A stretch of DNA of 64,000 bases, from positions 84,011-148,010 of the forward strand of contig JAIXMQ010000066.1 in assembly GCA_025716855.1 (NCBI GenBank). Reading direction: 5' to 3'. The notes beneath the pieces are model-generated. The model made no database searches, had not been told where the DNA came from, and saw nothing but the letters and a program-made list of their open reading frames with translations. This document shows, one piece after another, positions 1-12,969 of this stretch. Source of the DNA: Pilaira anomala (lineage: Eukaryota > Mucoromycota > Mucoromycetes > Mucorales > Mucoraceae). Position 1 is the stretch's first letter; each line of letters opens with the position of its first letter. The translations under genes and the position numbers were made by a program.

Positions 1-3000
1 AAACTGTAGCTCAAATGTGTCAACTTTTATCTGCCATTCTTCATTTAGGTAACGTACAATTTGTAGATGGTAATAAACATCATTTTGGTGGTGGTGGTAA
101 CAATGGTAATGGTAGTGGCGCAAATAACAATGATCATTCAAGTCCAGCCACGGGTGTCACAACATCTTCATCACAAGAATCATGTCGTATTAAAAACAAG
201 GAAATCTTGACATTGGTTGCAGCAGCATTAGGTGTGGCAACTTCCAAGCTTGAGACAACACTAACACATAAATCTAAACTGATTGGTAACGAATTTTGTA
301 CAGCCTTTTTGACAACCGATACAGCATCACAACAAAGAGATGCATTAGCGCAAACATTATATGCAGCACTTGTTTTGTGGATCATGAACGCCTTGAATCA
401 AAAATTATCTGCAAGCGATACGGATGCAGCTATAAAATCCATTAGTATTTTAGATACAACTGGTTTTCAACTGACGAAAAATCGTTCAGCAGGATCATTT
501 CATGATCTGTGTGTAAATTATACTGGAGAACATTTACAACAATACATCTTTCATCGTACACTGAATTCAGACTCTCCTCGAAATCACGAACGTCGTCAAG
601 ATGGAGTTTGGCCAAATATACCTAGCTCGCCAGGTATTCCAGCTCCACTTTCTTTATTATTCTATCATGGTACAAACCAAAATTTGTTTGCACTAGTACC
701 ATTTATGAACCGTGAATCCAAACGATTTGCAAGTTATGCATTAGATGCTACAGACAGTAATTTATTATCCGTTTTATTTCAGAAAAAGAAATCCACAAGT
801 AATAATCCTAATCACGACTACCGCGCCCTCATCAACCCCTCCACTCCTTCTCACAGTTTTGCTATTCGACATTACGATCAAACAAATATCGATTACTCTG
901 TAGACGGCTTTCTGGAATCCAATCTAGATTCAATTTCACCTGATTTTATTCATCTATTCAAATATAATTGTACAAATGTATTTGTTCATAATTTATTTGA
1001 TACCTCCTCTCAATCTTTAGCTGGGTGGGTTACTGAAATTCATCCTCGTGATGAAAGAACCGTCATTAAGGCTCAGTTACCTGCATGGCCTATCAACACG
1101 AAAGCATTACCTACACCCGAAGAAGAAAAAGTCGAACTTGAAGAAACTGCAACTGAAGAAGACTTGGTTGTAAAAAAGAAACAAGTCCTTGTGACACCTA
1201 TTCAGACCGTATTAGATCAAGTTGTATCGGGTGTTGATACCCTAAAGGAGCTATTGAATGGTATGCACATTTCTCAAATTATTCATCTTTGTCCCAACGA
1301 TCAGCAAAAACCTGATTTATTTGATGTTGCTCATATCACCCAACAGTTGCAAGTATTAAAAATAAATGAAATGGCAAAATATGCTGTTCATTTTGATGTC
1401 TTGTATCCGTACAGTCAACATGATTTCTTGGTACGTTATCGACCTTTAATGGATGTCTATCTTCCTTCCTCTGATCAAGATAGTGAGGAAGAAGAAACAA
1501 AAAGTCGTATCTTGGAATGGATTCAAGTCATGCAATGGTCTGAAAAACAAGTTCATTTTGGTAAGCGTGACGTTTGGATTGCTTTTGATACCTGGAGAAC
1601 TTTGGAAAATCAAGTAAGAACAATGGAAAAAGAAGCAAGGCTAAGAGAAAAAGAAAGGTTGGCTGCAATTGAAGCTGAAAAGGAAGCTATACGGCAAGCT
1701 GCCATTGCTGCTGCGATTGAGGCAGAGGAATATGAAGCCGCTCAAAAGGCTGAAGCAGAAGCTGAGGCGGCTGCACAGGCTGCGGAAATTGCTGCAATTG
1801 CTGCAGATCGTTGGTCCAGTGACAAAAATCCATTTGATGATGACTGTCGATCGGATATCTCGAATGATGATGATCGTACAGAGATTGAAACTCATTTTGA
1901 TGTTTCTGGTAAAAAAAGTGAATGGGGTGATGACGATGACAGCAAAGGCCTAGCAGAAGGGTAAGTCATATCTAGATATATACATATATTACTTTGTATT
2001 GACGCTTGGGATATTCACACATAGGTATGGACCTAATTTGGATATGAGTAAAATGATGGAAGATTATAGTGTACATCCTGAAGAACAAGTAGAAGAAGTG
2101 AATATTACTCGAATCCGTCACCTATGGTCTCGTTTCGTTTATTTTAGTACATGGTGGATACCTTCATTTACACTTAAATATATTGGAAAAATGAGCCGTG
2201 AAGATGTTCAAATGGCATGGCGTGAAAAAGTGACACTGTGTCTCTTAATCTTTACATTTTCAGCTAGTTTGATTTTCTTTATTGTTGGTCTTGGTCAAAT
2301 TATCTGTCCCGGTACAAAAGACTTATACTCTGCAGAAGATGTCACAAATCATCAAACAATTAGTGATTATTGGGTGAGTGTGCGTGGCAAAGTATATGAT
2401 GTGAGTAAGTTTGTGGCGACAGATCATGGTACAAATGTCTATATGGCAGGAAAATCAAATTTGGATCCTTTGGCTGGTCGTGATTTATCCTATACTTTTC
2501 CGCCACCTTTAACAATTGCTTGTGATGGATTAGTAACCGACCCTGTCGTTACTGTTACTCCAAATGAAACAATTATTCTCGGCCCTTTTGTTCATTTCTC
2601 GGGTCCTCAACAACCAGAAAAAAAACTCGAAAAGTTGCGAGATCCCAACTGGTATACTACTTATTTTGGACCCACAATGAATGGATTTAAACAAGGCGAT
2701 TTAGTAATCCCAATGAAACAAATTAAAGATGATTATACTAGCTGGGGGAGATTGATCGCTTCTATTGATGAAAAAGTGTACGATTTAACTGATTACATGG
2801 CTTCTGCTCGACGATATCCTTCTAATAGTGAAGGTGTACCCAACTTTCATTATCTTGACCCAAAGGTGGAAACTTTATTTACTAAATTTGGTGGTAAAGA
2901 TGCTACAGCCGAATGGAACAAATACAGTGCATCTATGGACGAGTTGACAAGATCAAGAAACAAGGCATGTTTAGATAATGTGTTCTACATAGGTCGTTTG

Positions 3001-5240
3001 GATTATCGAGAATCGATTCGATGCACATTTGTCAATTACTTATTACTAAGTTTTGCAGTCATGATGTCTTTAGTCATTTTGGTCAAGTTTTTAGCTGCAT
3101 TACAGTTTGGTAGTGCTCCTACACCAGAGGATCATGATAAGTTTGTGATTTGTCAAGTTCCATGTTATACAGAAGATGAAGAATCCTTACGAAAGACAAT
3201 TGATTCATTAACAGCCATGACATACGACGATAAACACAAGTTATTGTTTTTAATTGCTGATGGTATGATTATCGGTAGTGGGAATGATAGACCTACGCCT
3301 CGTATTTTGTTGGACATTTTAGGTCACAATGAAGATGATGATCCTGAAGCACTTATGTTTAAATCAATTGGTGAAGGATCTAAACAATTGAATTACGGTA
3401 AAGTCTACTCTGGAGTGTATCAATATGAAGGTCATGTTGTACCTTATGTTGTTGTTGTCAAAGTTGGAAAATCAAGTGAACGTGCTAAGCCTGGTAATCG
3501 TGGTAAACGTGATTCTCAAATTATTTGTATGAACTTCTTAAACAAAGTTCATTTTGACTCTGAAATGTCACCTTTGGAATTAGAGATTTATTATCATATT
3601 AAGCATATCATTGGTATTGATCCTGGATTGTACGAGTATATTTTAATGGTGGATTCTGATACAGAAGTGTATCCTGATGCGCTTAATCGACTTATTTCTT
3701 GTATGTTACATGACAGTCGGATTATTGGTATTTGTGGTGAAACAGAATTAGGTAACGAAGATAGGTCTTGGACAACTATGATTCAAGTGTATGAATATTA
3801 CATCTCCCATCATCTTGTCAAATCATTCGAATCATTATTTGGTTCCGTCACTTGTTTACCGGGATGTTTTTGTATGTACCGTATTCGTACAGCCAGTAAA
3901 CATCAGCCATTAATTGTATCGCCCAATGTTATTCATGCTTATTCAGATAATCAAGTAGATACACTTCACAAAAAAAACTTGCTTCATTTAGGTGAAGACC
4001 GATACTTGACCACATTAATGATGAAGAACTTTCCTGAATACAAGATGATGTTTACACCTTATGCTAAATGTAGAACTGTAGCTCCAGATGAATGGCGTGT
4101 ATTATTATCTCAAAGAAGAAGATGGATTAATTCGACAATCCATAACTTGTTGGAATTACTTTTATTACAAGAATTGTGTGGATTTTGTTGTCTTTCGATG
4201 CGATTTGTGGTCATGACAGATTTGATTGGTACGATTACACTGCCTTCTTCAGTTATTTACCTTATCTATTTGATGTATGAAGTTATTTCTGGCTCAGGTC
4301 CTGTACCTACCATTGCATTAGGTATGCTGGCAGGTGCCTATGGTTTACAGTCCTTGATTTTTATCTTTAAAAGACAGTGGCAGCATATTGGTTGGATGGT
4401 AATCTATATACTTGCAATTCCTATTTTCAGTTTCTTTATTCCAATTTATGCATTTTGGCATTTCGATGATTTCTCATGGGGAAATACTCGAGTGGTTGTT
4501 GGTGACAAAACGAAACAAATTATTGTTACTGATGACGAGAAGTTTGATGATAAAATGATTCCCTTAAAAAAATGGGCAGTGTATGAACAAGAAATGTGGG
4601 AAACCAAAACACTAAGGTCTGAAGCTACAACCACTCATAAATCCGTTGCTCACTCACATGATGATTCGAAGAAGGCAAAATCTGTTGCTTCTTCTACACA
4701 TCGCCGTCACAATCACCATCACCATAGACACCATCATTACCATACTCATGAGCAGTCCTATGATACTAAAACATTAAGAAGCCATGCTAGTGTCATCACC
4801 AATAATACAAACACGAATAATACATCTAATAGCAAATATCAATTATTACCGCCTTTAATTTCAAGTTTCTCAGAAGAAGATACATTGGGTCAATTCTCGG
4901 TAGATTTATCTGCTGTATTGAGGCCCAAGGCGGAAGAAGTGGGCCGTTCTACAGCTCTGGCGACAGGCAGTTCCGAATCAAGGACGGTGATGCTACCAGA
5001 AGATGATGAAATTGAAAGAGAAATTCATAGAATTTTAATTAGTTCCAATCTGATGACGCTTACAAAGAAGCAAGGTATGAAATATATTATTTAATTTATA
5101 CATATAACAGTTTCTTATTATCTTGTTATTCATTTGTAGTACGAGATCAATTATCATTATTATTTGGTATTGATTTGACCATAAAGAAAGGATTTATTAA
5201 CACATCTATTGAACGGTTATTAGAAAAAGATACACAGTAG
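1..5240 (+). CDS. Chitin synthase with N-terminal myosin-like domain, 5' partial
   Basis: Membrane enzyme that polymerises UDP-GlcNAc into cell-wall chitin (class V/VII type with a motor-like domain). The frame is open from base 3, so the true start lies left of the window; about 1,702 residues are visible. Exons are 1-1960, 2025-5074 and 5140-5240. In order: the end of a myosin motor-like domain (SAILHLGNVQF, SFHDLCVNYTGEHLQQYIF), an Ala/Glu-rich coiled stretch, a membrane segment, a cytochrome-b5-like domain (YWVSVRGKVYDVSKF), a second membrane segment, and the GT2 catalytic domain with DSDT, GEDRYLTT and QRRRW. C-terminal membrane segments, a His-rich tail and a DEK_C-like end follow. All catalytic motifs are present. 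The class is inferred from domain order; the family is certain. Confidence 0.95.
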
Positions 5241-5461
5241 ACAAATACTTTATACAGCTATTATTATTACTTTTATTATTTATTATTATAAATCCATGTA
5301 TTCATTATATATTATAAAACAGAAAAACAGTTAGCATTTCCTTTAGTCATATACATTTAAACAAAATATCAATTGTAATATATTAGCTGAATTAAAATAC
5401 TTAATATTACACTTAAAAAGTATTTCATGCAGGTACTGAAAGCTGATGTATGTCATATTAA

Positions 5462-5495
5462 ATCGCTCTCATGAGATTGATGGTTTGAGAGCGAT
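5462..5495. promoter_or_regulatory. Perfect 10-bp inverted repeat between two genes
   Basis: ATCGCTCTCA and its exact reverse complement TGAGAGCGAT are separated by 14 bases, about 80 bp upstream of the PAXBP1-like start codon and 220 bp after the chitin synthase stop. It could be a dyad binding site or a hairpin in the chitin synthase 3' region. The rest of 5241-5573 is AT-rich and holds no gene I can see. Confidence 0.4.
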
Positions 5496-5573
5496 GTGTG
5501 ACTGATTTCGGAAAACTTCATAAAAGTAACCCTTTTTTTCCGCTTAATGAAAAAACACCTTTTGTAAAAAACT

Positions 5574-8123
5574 ATGTTTAAAAAAACTTCACGTACAAAA
5601 AATATTCGTCGAAAAATCGATATAACTGACGAAGAACCTATCGAAGGTAATTTGACAAAAGAATAGCTTATCTTTTTTTGATACAAAGCTAATTTGTTAT
5701 TTTGTAGAGGAGGTAGTAATCAAAAAAACACTGACATCGGCTGAGAAAAAGAAGAAAAAGGAAACCAAAAAGTCAGTATTAAGTTTTGGCGATGAAGAAG
5801 AAGGCGACGTAGAAGAATTTCAAGTAAAAAAGACAAAAGCAAGTAGAAGTGTCAAGTTACAACTGCCCGAGTAAGTTCATGTAGCGATCTAAAGTTAAAA
5901 AAAGACTTAACGATTTTTTTATAGTGACTTGAACCCGTTAGAAACCTTGAAAACAGAACAATCGTCAGCTTCCCATTACGATGCAGAATCTTTACAAAAG
6001 CTTCGTGCAGAAACGCCTAGTTTACCTAAATCAGTAAAATCTACCCTTCAGTCTGACGATGCTTTATTACACGAAAAGTTTCCTTCTACTATGAATGCAA
6101 CCATCGATGGCGTTGGTATTCCTGACGCAGGTGCTATTCTTGCAGCTAAAAAGAAAAGAGAACAAATGCGCAAAGGATTTAATATCACTGAACAAGATGA
6201 TGGGTTTATATCATTAAACGATACTGAAGAGGATAAATCTGGATCCCGATTAATGAGAGAAGAAGACGATATCGGGGACGATGGAGAGGCAGAATTTGAA
6301 AAATATGTTGGTGATAAAGTCACACTCGATAAAAAAATGGCTAAAACTCAGGAAAAAAAGCGTAGGAAAGGTGTCCGCGAATTGATTAAGAAAGCTGAAG
6401 AGGATAACGGCAATCAATCAGAAGATATGGAGAGATGGGAAGAGGATATGATGAAGTTTGGTGGCGCGAAAACTCTGCCAGTACATCATGATCCTTATAC
6501 TCCTCCTGTTAACTATAGACCCGCTCAAAGTAAATTTATATAGTTCTACTCTTTTATTTAGTAAGAAAAGACTGACACTTCATTATCTTTTTATTAGTTC
6601 CTGACGATTCCAAATTACCAGAGCTTTCCGAAGTCATGAATTCACTTACAATTGCCACACAAGAAGTATCTGACTCGATGAACGATTATAAGTCTAACTT
6701 GGAAGAATCTCTGAAAACAATAGAAAACTCTAGCCGTATCGAAGCTGATTTGATAAACGAAATTAACAAAAGTAGTCAAAGATATAATTATTTTCAAGAA
6801 CTTGCACAATACGTGAACGATTTAGGTGAATTATTAGATGCAAAAGTAATATAAACAAATATGTATAATATATTCTGTACTTACATAGATGACAATTTCT
6901 AGTTTCCTGATTTAGAAAAACTTGAATTAGAAGTTCACGATATTATTGCTACTAAAACAGAAGTAGCAACAGCACGCAGATATCAAAATAATCTTGATGA
7001 TTTATGTTTGTTTGCCGATATACCAATGTCTCAGCTTGATGAGGATATGGATGAGCCTGAAGTAGATGAGTTCGGTAGAGTTAGAGAACTACGTAATTCT
7101 GAAGCTGCTCGACAACGTAGAAGAACAGAAAGACGTCAACGTATAGAAAAACAGGCTGATTTTAGCGATTTAACAGGCGAGGAATCTATTAGAGAACAAG
7201 GGTTATGGACTGACGATGATATGGGAGAAGATTATGAAACTCAAAAAGATATTAAATTAGAAACTATCCAAGCTGAAAAGTTAAGTGATTTAATGTCTGA
7301 TGTTGGAGATGAATTCAAGTCTCTTCGTACCGTGAAAGATAAATTTGAAGCTTGGAAGTTGGAATATTATGACGATTATCAAAAAGCATATGGTAGCCTT
7401 AGTTTACCTGGCGCATTCGAATTCTATATTCGATCTGAGCTTCTGTCTTGGGATCCCTTCTCGGTAAATAGCTAATAGTGGTATTTTAGTCTTTATTAAT
7501 CTATTATATTTAGAACCCAATGGATTTTGATACTATGCAATGGCATAGCATCCTTTCAGAATATGGTGTCTCAGCAGAACATGAAGATCCTGATATTGAA
7601 ATGTTAAATAAAGTTGTAGAGAAGTCAATGATCAAAAAAATTAAAAGTATGTTGGACACTCTAAATGCAGCATCCTCAAAAGAAATGAGATACGCAGCTC
7701 AAGTAATCGAACAAGTATCTTATTACGTCGATACGCACGAAAAAGCATATATAGTAAATATATAAATTAAATACTCTAAACATAAATGTTACTAACTACA
7801 TTGAAAAGGATCTTGCTGCTAATGTTATAGAAGTAATAGAAAAGCAAATTACTCGCTTTGCAGAAATTATCTCAACTTGTATTCTTAAATCCGATCTTCA
7901 ACCAGAAGCAATTGAAGCGAAGCACCGTTTCTTTTGGAGTCAATGTAAATATTTAAAAACATTATTGGTATGGCGCCGACATTTACCGAAGTTACAATTG
8001 GATCGTTTGGGAGAACTAGTCATGTATAAAATCATTACACCTATGCTCAAACCTGAGTCTTATCCAGCAGACCTTCATCTTCAAAATGAAGCCGCATTAC
8101 TATTATCACACTTGAAGAAGTAA
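5574..8123 (+). CDS. PAXBP1: PAXBP1/GCFC-family splicing-associated protein
   Basis: Nuclear GC-rich-sequence DNA-binding-factor family protein, linked in other eukaryotes to spliceosome and intron-lariat disassembly. Seven exons keep one frame: 5574-5646, 5708-5870, 5925-6529, 6598-6845, 6903-7463, 7514-7753 and 7809-8123, giving 734 residues. The start MFKKTSRTKNIRRK matches the basic N-terminus usual in this family. An acidic, Lys-rich low-complexity region follows, then a coiled segment, then the GCFC domain (WKLEYYDDYQKAYGSLSLP, YIRSELLSWDPF) and a helical C-terminus. The last acceptor is an AAAAG after a clear ACTAAC branch site. Its stop is only 56 bp from the stop of the convergent POP7 gene. 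The name rests on domain pattern; the DNA-binding label of the family is historical. Confidence 0.85.
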
Positions 8124-8179
8124 AATAATTCATTTCTCTAGTCATTTTATTATGTACAAAATATGATTTTCTTTTTTCT

Positions 8180-8800
8180 TTACATCCAACTTCTACCTCT
8201 TCTATTTCTTGAAGGATGATGAATAATTTTTCCAGTCTTTTGTTGTAATGTAGCGAGGCCGTCCTTAGCCTCTAATTTAATATGTATGATAGAATTGTTT
8301 CTCTTCTGTGTTTCTAAATCCTTATCCTAAACAATTTTATTATTTACATAAATATATATGATGATTTTGTATATTCAATGTTACCATATCATCAGGTATA
8401 ATATCGTCAGTCAAAGTAATTGTTTCTGTAGTTGGCTTCAAAACAACTTGGTTTTCTAAAGCTTCTTGAGCTGCCAACGCCATAGCGGTTGCTCGAATTA
8501 CCATGGCACCTAATCCATGAATTGTGACAGACTTGTGGCTAAAAATAAACTCATCTGTTAAGAAACATGACAATCATTGGGAAAAGGTTGAATGTTTACT
8601 TTTCTTTCAACATGAGCCTCGTCACTCGTCTGATAATAGCATTTGTTTTACTTTTACTTGAAATGTAAATATCCGTAGGGATTGTAGCAGGTCGTTGAGG
8701 TGCTCTTTTATGAATTGAACCTAGGCTACGAGTCAATACATTTTGTTACTAGAAGGTAAATATAAGCTCTACCTTGGACGGGTACTCTTTTTTCTGTCAT
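8180..8800 (-). CDS. POP7: RNase P/MRP subunit Pop7/Rpp20 (Alba family)
   Basis: Small protein subunit of the nuclear RNase P and RNase MRP ribonucleoproteins, acting in tRNA 5' and rRNA processing. Four exons on the minus strand, 8800-8773, 8720-8600, 8538-8385 and 8326-8180, join in frame to 149 residues. The central part reads DIYISSKSKTNAIIRRVTRL, then KSVTIHGLGAMVIRATAMAL, the Alba-fold signature of Rpp20/Pop7 in which HGLG and the following Arg-containing helix are conserved. The last exon gives KRNNSIIHIKLEAKDG, matching the family's final strand. The tail is basic (RNRRGRSWM). Some acceptors were chosen because the alternatives give stops. Its promoter faces the 3' end of the polymerase delta gene, 280 bp away. 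Confidence 0.85.
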
Positions 8801-9082
8801 TTTATATTGCACTGTGAAAAGAGAGAAAGGGACAACACAAATCAAAGTTTTTCACCAGCAAGTCACACAAATCAACGACGAAACTTTTGTGCTTGATGTT
8901 TTAAAATCAAGTATCTCTATTTTTAAAGTTACTGTTATAATTTGTGTATTTTTTAAAATGTAACAACTAAATCATTAAAAAGACAAAGACTAACAATACT
9001 CTTTACACAGCATTTCTCTCAGTTATTGAAAGGGATATTTATTATATAAAAATATTAGAGGATAAGAAAGCACAACCAAGAT

Positions 9083-12000
9083 CTACCATTCATAATCAAA
9101 TCTACTTAAACGATCTGACACTTCATCCATATCTTTTTGAGTCTTTTTACGCATATAAAAAATAGGACAATCGTTATTTGAGCAAATAACGTCTTGATGT
9201 AATGATTCTTGACAACGCTGGCATTGTGTCCAAAGTCTAGAGAACTTTACTTCGAGATTTTTAGCACTTTCTAATTGATGTTGATAAAGCTCCGGTAATC
9301 TGTCACTACATTGCCTACAAGCTGCAGATTTATCTCCTTTAGGTAATGGAGCTTTACAACCAAGGCATGTCGCAGTCTTCACGGTAAATCTCATTAGACC
9401 ACCAATAGCAGGTGTAGCAATATTTACAGCACGTGTATGAGCACCGGATACTATAAAATGGAATGAAAATTAATCACAAATGCTTCCATTGTTTTGTTTT
9501 TCTACGTTACTTACATAAAGTTTCTGCTTTTTCATGTAAGATAGGTTCAAAGATACGAATAAGAGGCTTAGACAATTGATTTTCGAGATAATACTTTGTA
9601 TCAATAGGGATATTATTGTCTAAAACATATAATGGGTCTTCAGATCTATCGTATGCAGGTGTATTATTACCAGCCTTGATAATCACATAGGCAACACGAT
9701 CACCAAGAGAAGGTGCAGAACCAGCGTCACGCTTTCTCATACGTTCAGCAAGTTCTACATGAGCTTGTTTGTTAGCATAATCTGATTTACTTAATGCCTT
9801 TGTAATAACGAGTTGTGATAAATCGACTTTGTTTTGTAATAAATCAGAAATTGTTTGTTTCACAAACACTTGGGCTCCTTCAACATCGCGATCAACTAAT
9901 AACTTATCTAAGCATTTGGAAATAACATTTTGTACAAGACGACAGTTATCACGACGAACAGTCTAGTATAAAAATGAAAAGAGAAGTCAATATATGCCGG
10001 TAGAAAAGGCACAAAAAAAAAGACGAATCTTACCTCAATACCTTTAGCATCCAACTTATCGTATTTATCTTCTCTTGTCCAATAAAGCCCAGCATATCTT
10101 TTCTTATTAATTAATAAATAGGGAAAATAAACCTTTTCAAAATCAAGATTGATAGGACGAATAAATTTTTTAGTAACTAATTCAGCACCTTCTCGACCAA
10201 GCGCCATAGCTTCTTTTAAATTATCCACACCAAATTTAACCATAACTGAATCGGTATCACCATAAATAACCTTAGCGTCATGCTTATAACCATTCTTGAT
10301 TGTAAAATGTTCTTCAATAGTTTCCTTTGTAATGAAAATCATATCACGGCCATAAGCAGTGACACTAGAAGAGATTTGCAGACAAGGTAATTTACCTACT
10401 GTAGCACCAGTAAAACCATAAACGGAATTAGCACTGATCTTTAAAGCTAACTGACGACCATCCAATACAGCACGCTTGAAGGGATCTGTTTCTTTTTTCA
10501 AATCGTTCTTGGCTCTTTTACGTGCTGCTAATAAATCACCTAAAATTTCAGGAAGCAAACCTTTACGACGTGTTTGTTTCACAAACATGTCATTGTTGGG
10601 TGTAATTTCATAATCTATGTCTTTTACTAAACCTAATTTTTGCACAATCTCAGGTTTCAATAAAGTGGTGTAACATAAATTATGAGCTTGCATAATTGAA
10701 GGATACAAAGAGGTGAAATCAAGTGTGGAGATAGGAACATCGTAATAACCTCTTTCAGGCTCAATAACAGTAGCACCCTCATAAGGTTCTTCGTTAATTT
10801 CGGATTTAATTACTGGAATAACGAGATCTTGTTCAAGTGCACGACGGTACAATTGAGAAACAACCTTAATTTGTTGACCACGTACCAAGATATAATTGAA
10901 AGGTACACCAGTGACTCTTGCCATTTCTGTATAATTAAAAAGCAACATAAGCTTATCCATAAGACGTAAAGGCAAAAAGGCATCTTTAAGACAATAAACA
11001 GCGAGACGTCGACGTGTTTCTTCATTTCCATTTTGCAATTCCGTAATAATTGAATGGTGCACATCTTCTTTTTGTTCACCCAAGAATTCTGCAGATACCG
11101 AGTTAAGAGTGTATGAACGAAGTTTATAATCACGTTGAATAGCTGTTAACAAATCGAGTTGAAGACGGCCTTCAAGGTTGATGGATTTGTTTTCACGAGT
11201 ACCAAATGCTTTTGAAGTAAAAACGGTGTTTTTTGCTTCAGTTCTGATACCTATATTTATGTTTATTTATTCATTAGCATGTTCCTTTCGATTGTGTTTG
11301 AGCGTTTATATCTTTTTATACCCTTTATTCTTCCAAGGAAAGCAAATCTGTTAACATTAAGATGTTTGGCGCGATCCAATAAATAAGGGAAATCAAAGTT
11401 AGTTGTGTTATAACCAATAATGACATCCGGATCAACTTCTCGAACAAAATCACTCCACTTTTGTAACAAATCTGATTCTTCTTCAAATGATAATACTTGG
11501 GAACCGACAATATGAGCACATGATTTTAAAGTAAACACATTTCTAACAAAAGGTTTCTTATGACCTATACATTAATTGTATTAATATCTACTCGGTGTAA
11601 TTACAGTTAATATCATCCTACCTTGTACTTTAACGACAGAAGCAATTTGAATAACAGGATCTACATTAGGTTCAGGGAAAATACCCTTTCTACCAGCACA
11701 TTCAATATCAAAACTCAAAATTCTTAAAGGAGCCATGTCAGACCATTCTCCTTCAGGAACATGACTAATGAATTGGTCGTATCTATTATAAATTAAGATT
11801 AATTATGATGATCAAAACTCAATTCTAAAATAAAATACCTACTTTGTTTTCACTTCATATTGAGCTAAAGAAGAACCATTTTCTTTAAAAGACCAAGTAC
11901 CAGCAGGCAATTCAATCCAGTTAGAGCCTGATACTTTACAATCAATCATAAAACGGAGAATATAACTCAAATTGCTTTCGAATGTAGTATCAGATTGACA

Positions 12001-12847
12001 AGGATAATTTAATCCAGGTATGCTAAGACCATTCTCAATTTTTACTCTACACTTTGATATATCTCTGGGATTCTGTACTGTAATACGGATATAGGGTGAT
12101 TTTTGGTCGCCGTGATAACCATATATACTTTGTTTCATCATAATCTCTACATTGTTAACAACATTGTTTTGGCCAATTGCAGACTAAATAAATCTTTTCC
12201 GTTTAGGGGATTGATTTTTGTAAATAAATATATAAAGCTTACAATTAATGCTTGTTTTAAAGCAGGAAGATGACTGTGTTGAAATCCAATGGGAGCAGGA
12301 AAGTAAAAATAAGGAAGAAAATCATTGACGTGACAAACAACACTATTGCCATTCTAAGAGTTGTATTTAATATCAAACCTGGAATATAAATGAATTCAAA
12401 ATACATACCATAGTAACACCATAGAATCGAACTACAGGTTGATTAGCGTTGTAATCCATATATTCATCGATTTCAATTTGTTGAAACACTTTTTTTTTTA
12501 CAATGACAAATTCAATTAGGATCTTGTGTATGGACAGTGAAAGAAAGAAATGGCACTTACCGAGTTTATCTTTCGAAGGAACGAGAGTTGGTGCAGTGTC
12601 ACGGCCCCATGTAGCTTGTGTATTTTCAACTTTATATATATATGTTTAAGTAAAACACAAATGTCAATAGTAATACTTTTTGTAACTTACTTTTAGCATC
12701 GACATCCATGTCAGCAGTGATCGATTTCAACTCTTCCTCAAAGGTCGTAGGCGCTGCGGCATTATTGTTATGTCCCGTCTTTCTCTTTTTCATAGTCGAT
12801 CCAGGCTGGAAAGGTTGTGATGACACTGTTATATCGTTGTCAGCCAT
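9083..12847 (-). CDS. POL3: DNA polymerase delta catalytic subunit
   Basis: B-family replicative polymerase with 3'-5' proofreading, the main lagging-strand enzyme. Ten exons on the minus strand: 12847-12691, 12629-12561, 12488-12409, 12353-12243, 12183-11843, 11782-11622, 11564-11322, 11250-10034, 9962-9515 and 9450-9083. Phases agree and give about 1,064 residues, close to yeast and human. Exonuclease motifs: [17 protein letters not shown] and [10 protein letters not shown]. Polymerase motifs: [30 protein letters not shown] and YGDTDSV. The C-terminus has both cysteine modules: CysA (CLGC...CRQC, the PCNA-side zinc module) and CysB (CQRC...[10 protein letters not shown], the iron-sulfur module that binds accessory subunits). 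The N-terminus is basic (MKKRKTG). Exon ends are good to about one base. Three ACGCG cores lie just upstream. Confidence 0.97.
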
Positions 12848-12918
12848 TGCTATGTCTAAGGGGGAAAAAAAAATATTTTTATTTTTGGTTCGTGAAAGAG
12901 AAAAACATAAAATAGAAA

Positions 12919-12969
12919 ACGCGACAACGCGATTATTGGAAATTGTCAAAAAATAATTTGTGACACGCG
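12919..12969. promoter_or_regulatory. Cluster of three ACGCG cores upstream of POL3
   Basis: ACGCG occurs at 12919-12923, 12927-12931 and 12965-12969, that is 72-122 bp upstream of the polymerase delta start codon, in DNA that is otherwise about 70% AT. ACGCG is the core of the MluI cell-cycle box bound by MBF/DSC1 in yeasts, which drives S-phase replication genes. The link to an MBF-type factor here is inference from that precedent. Confidence 0.5.

Noticed and set aside
134..385. Minus-strand frame opposite the chitin synthase
   Set aside because: Shadow of the real coding strand, with no start context or motif.
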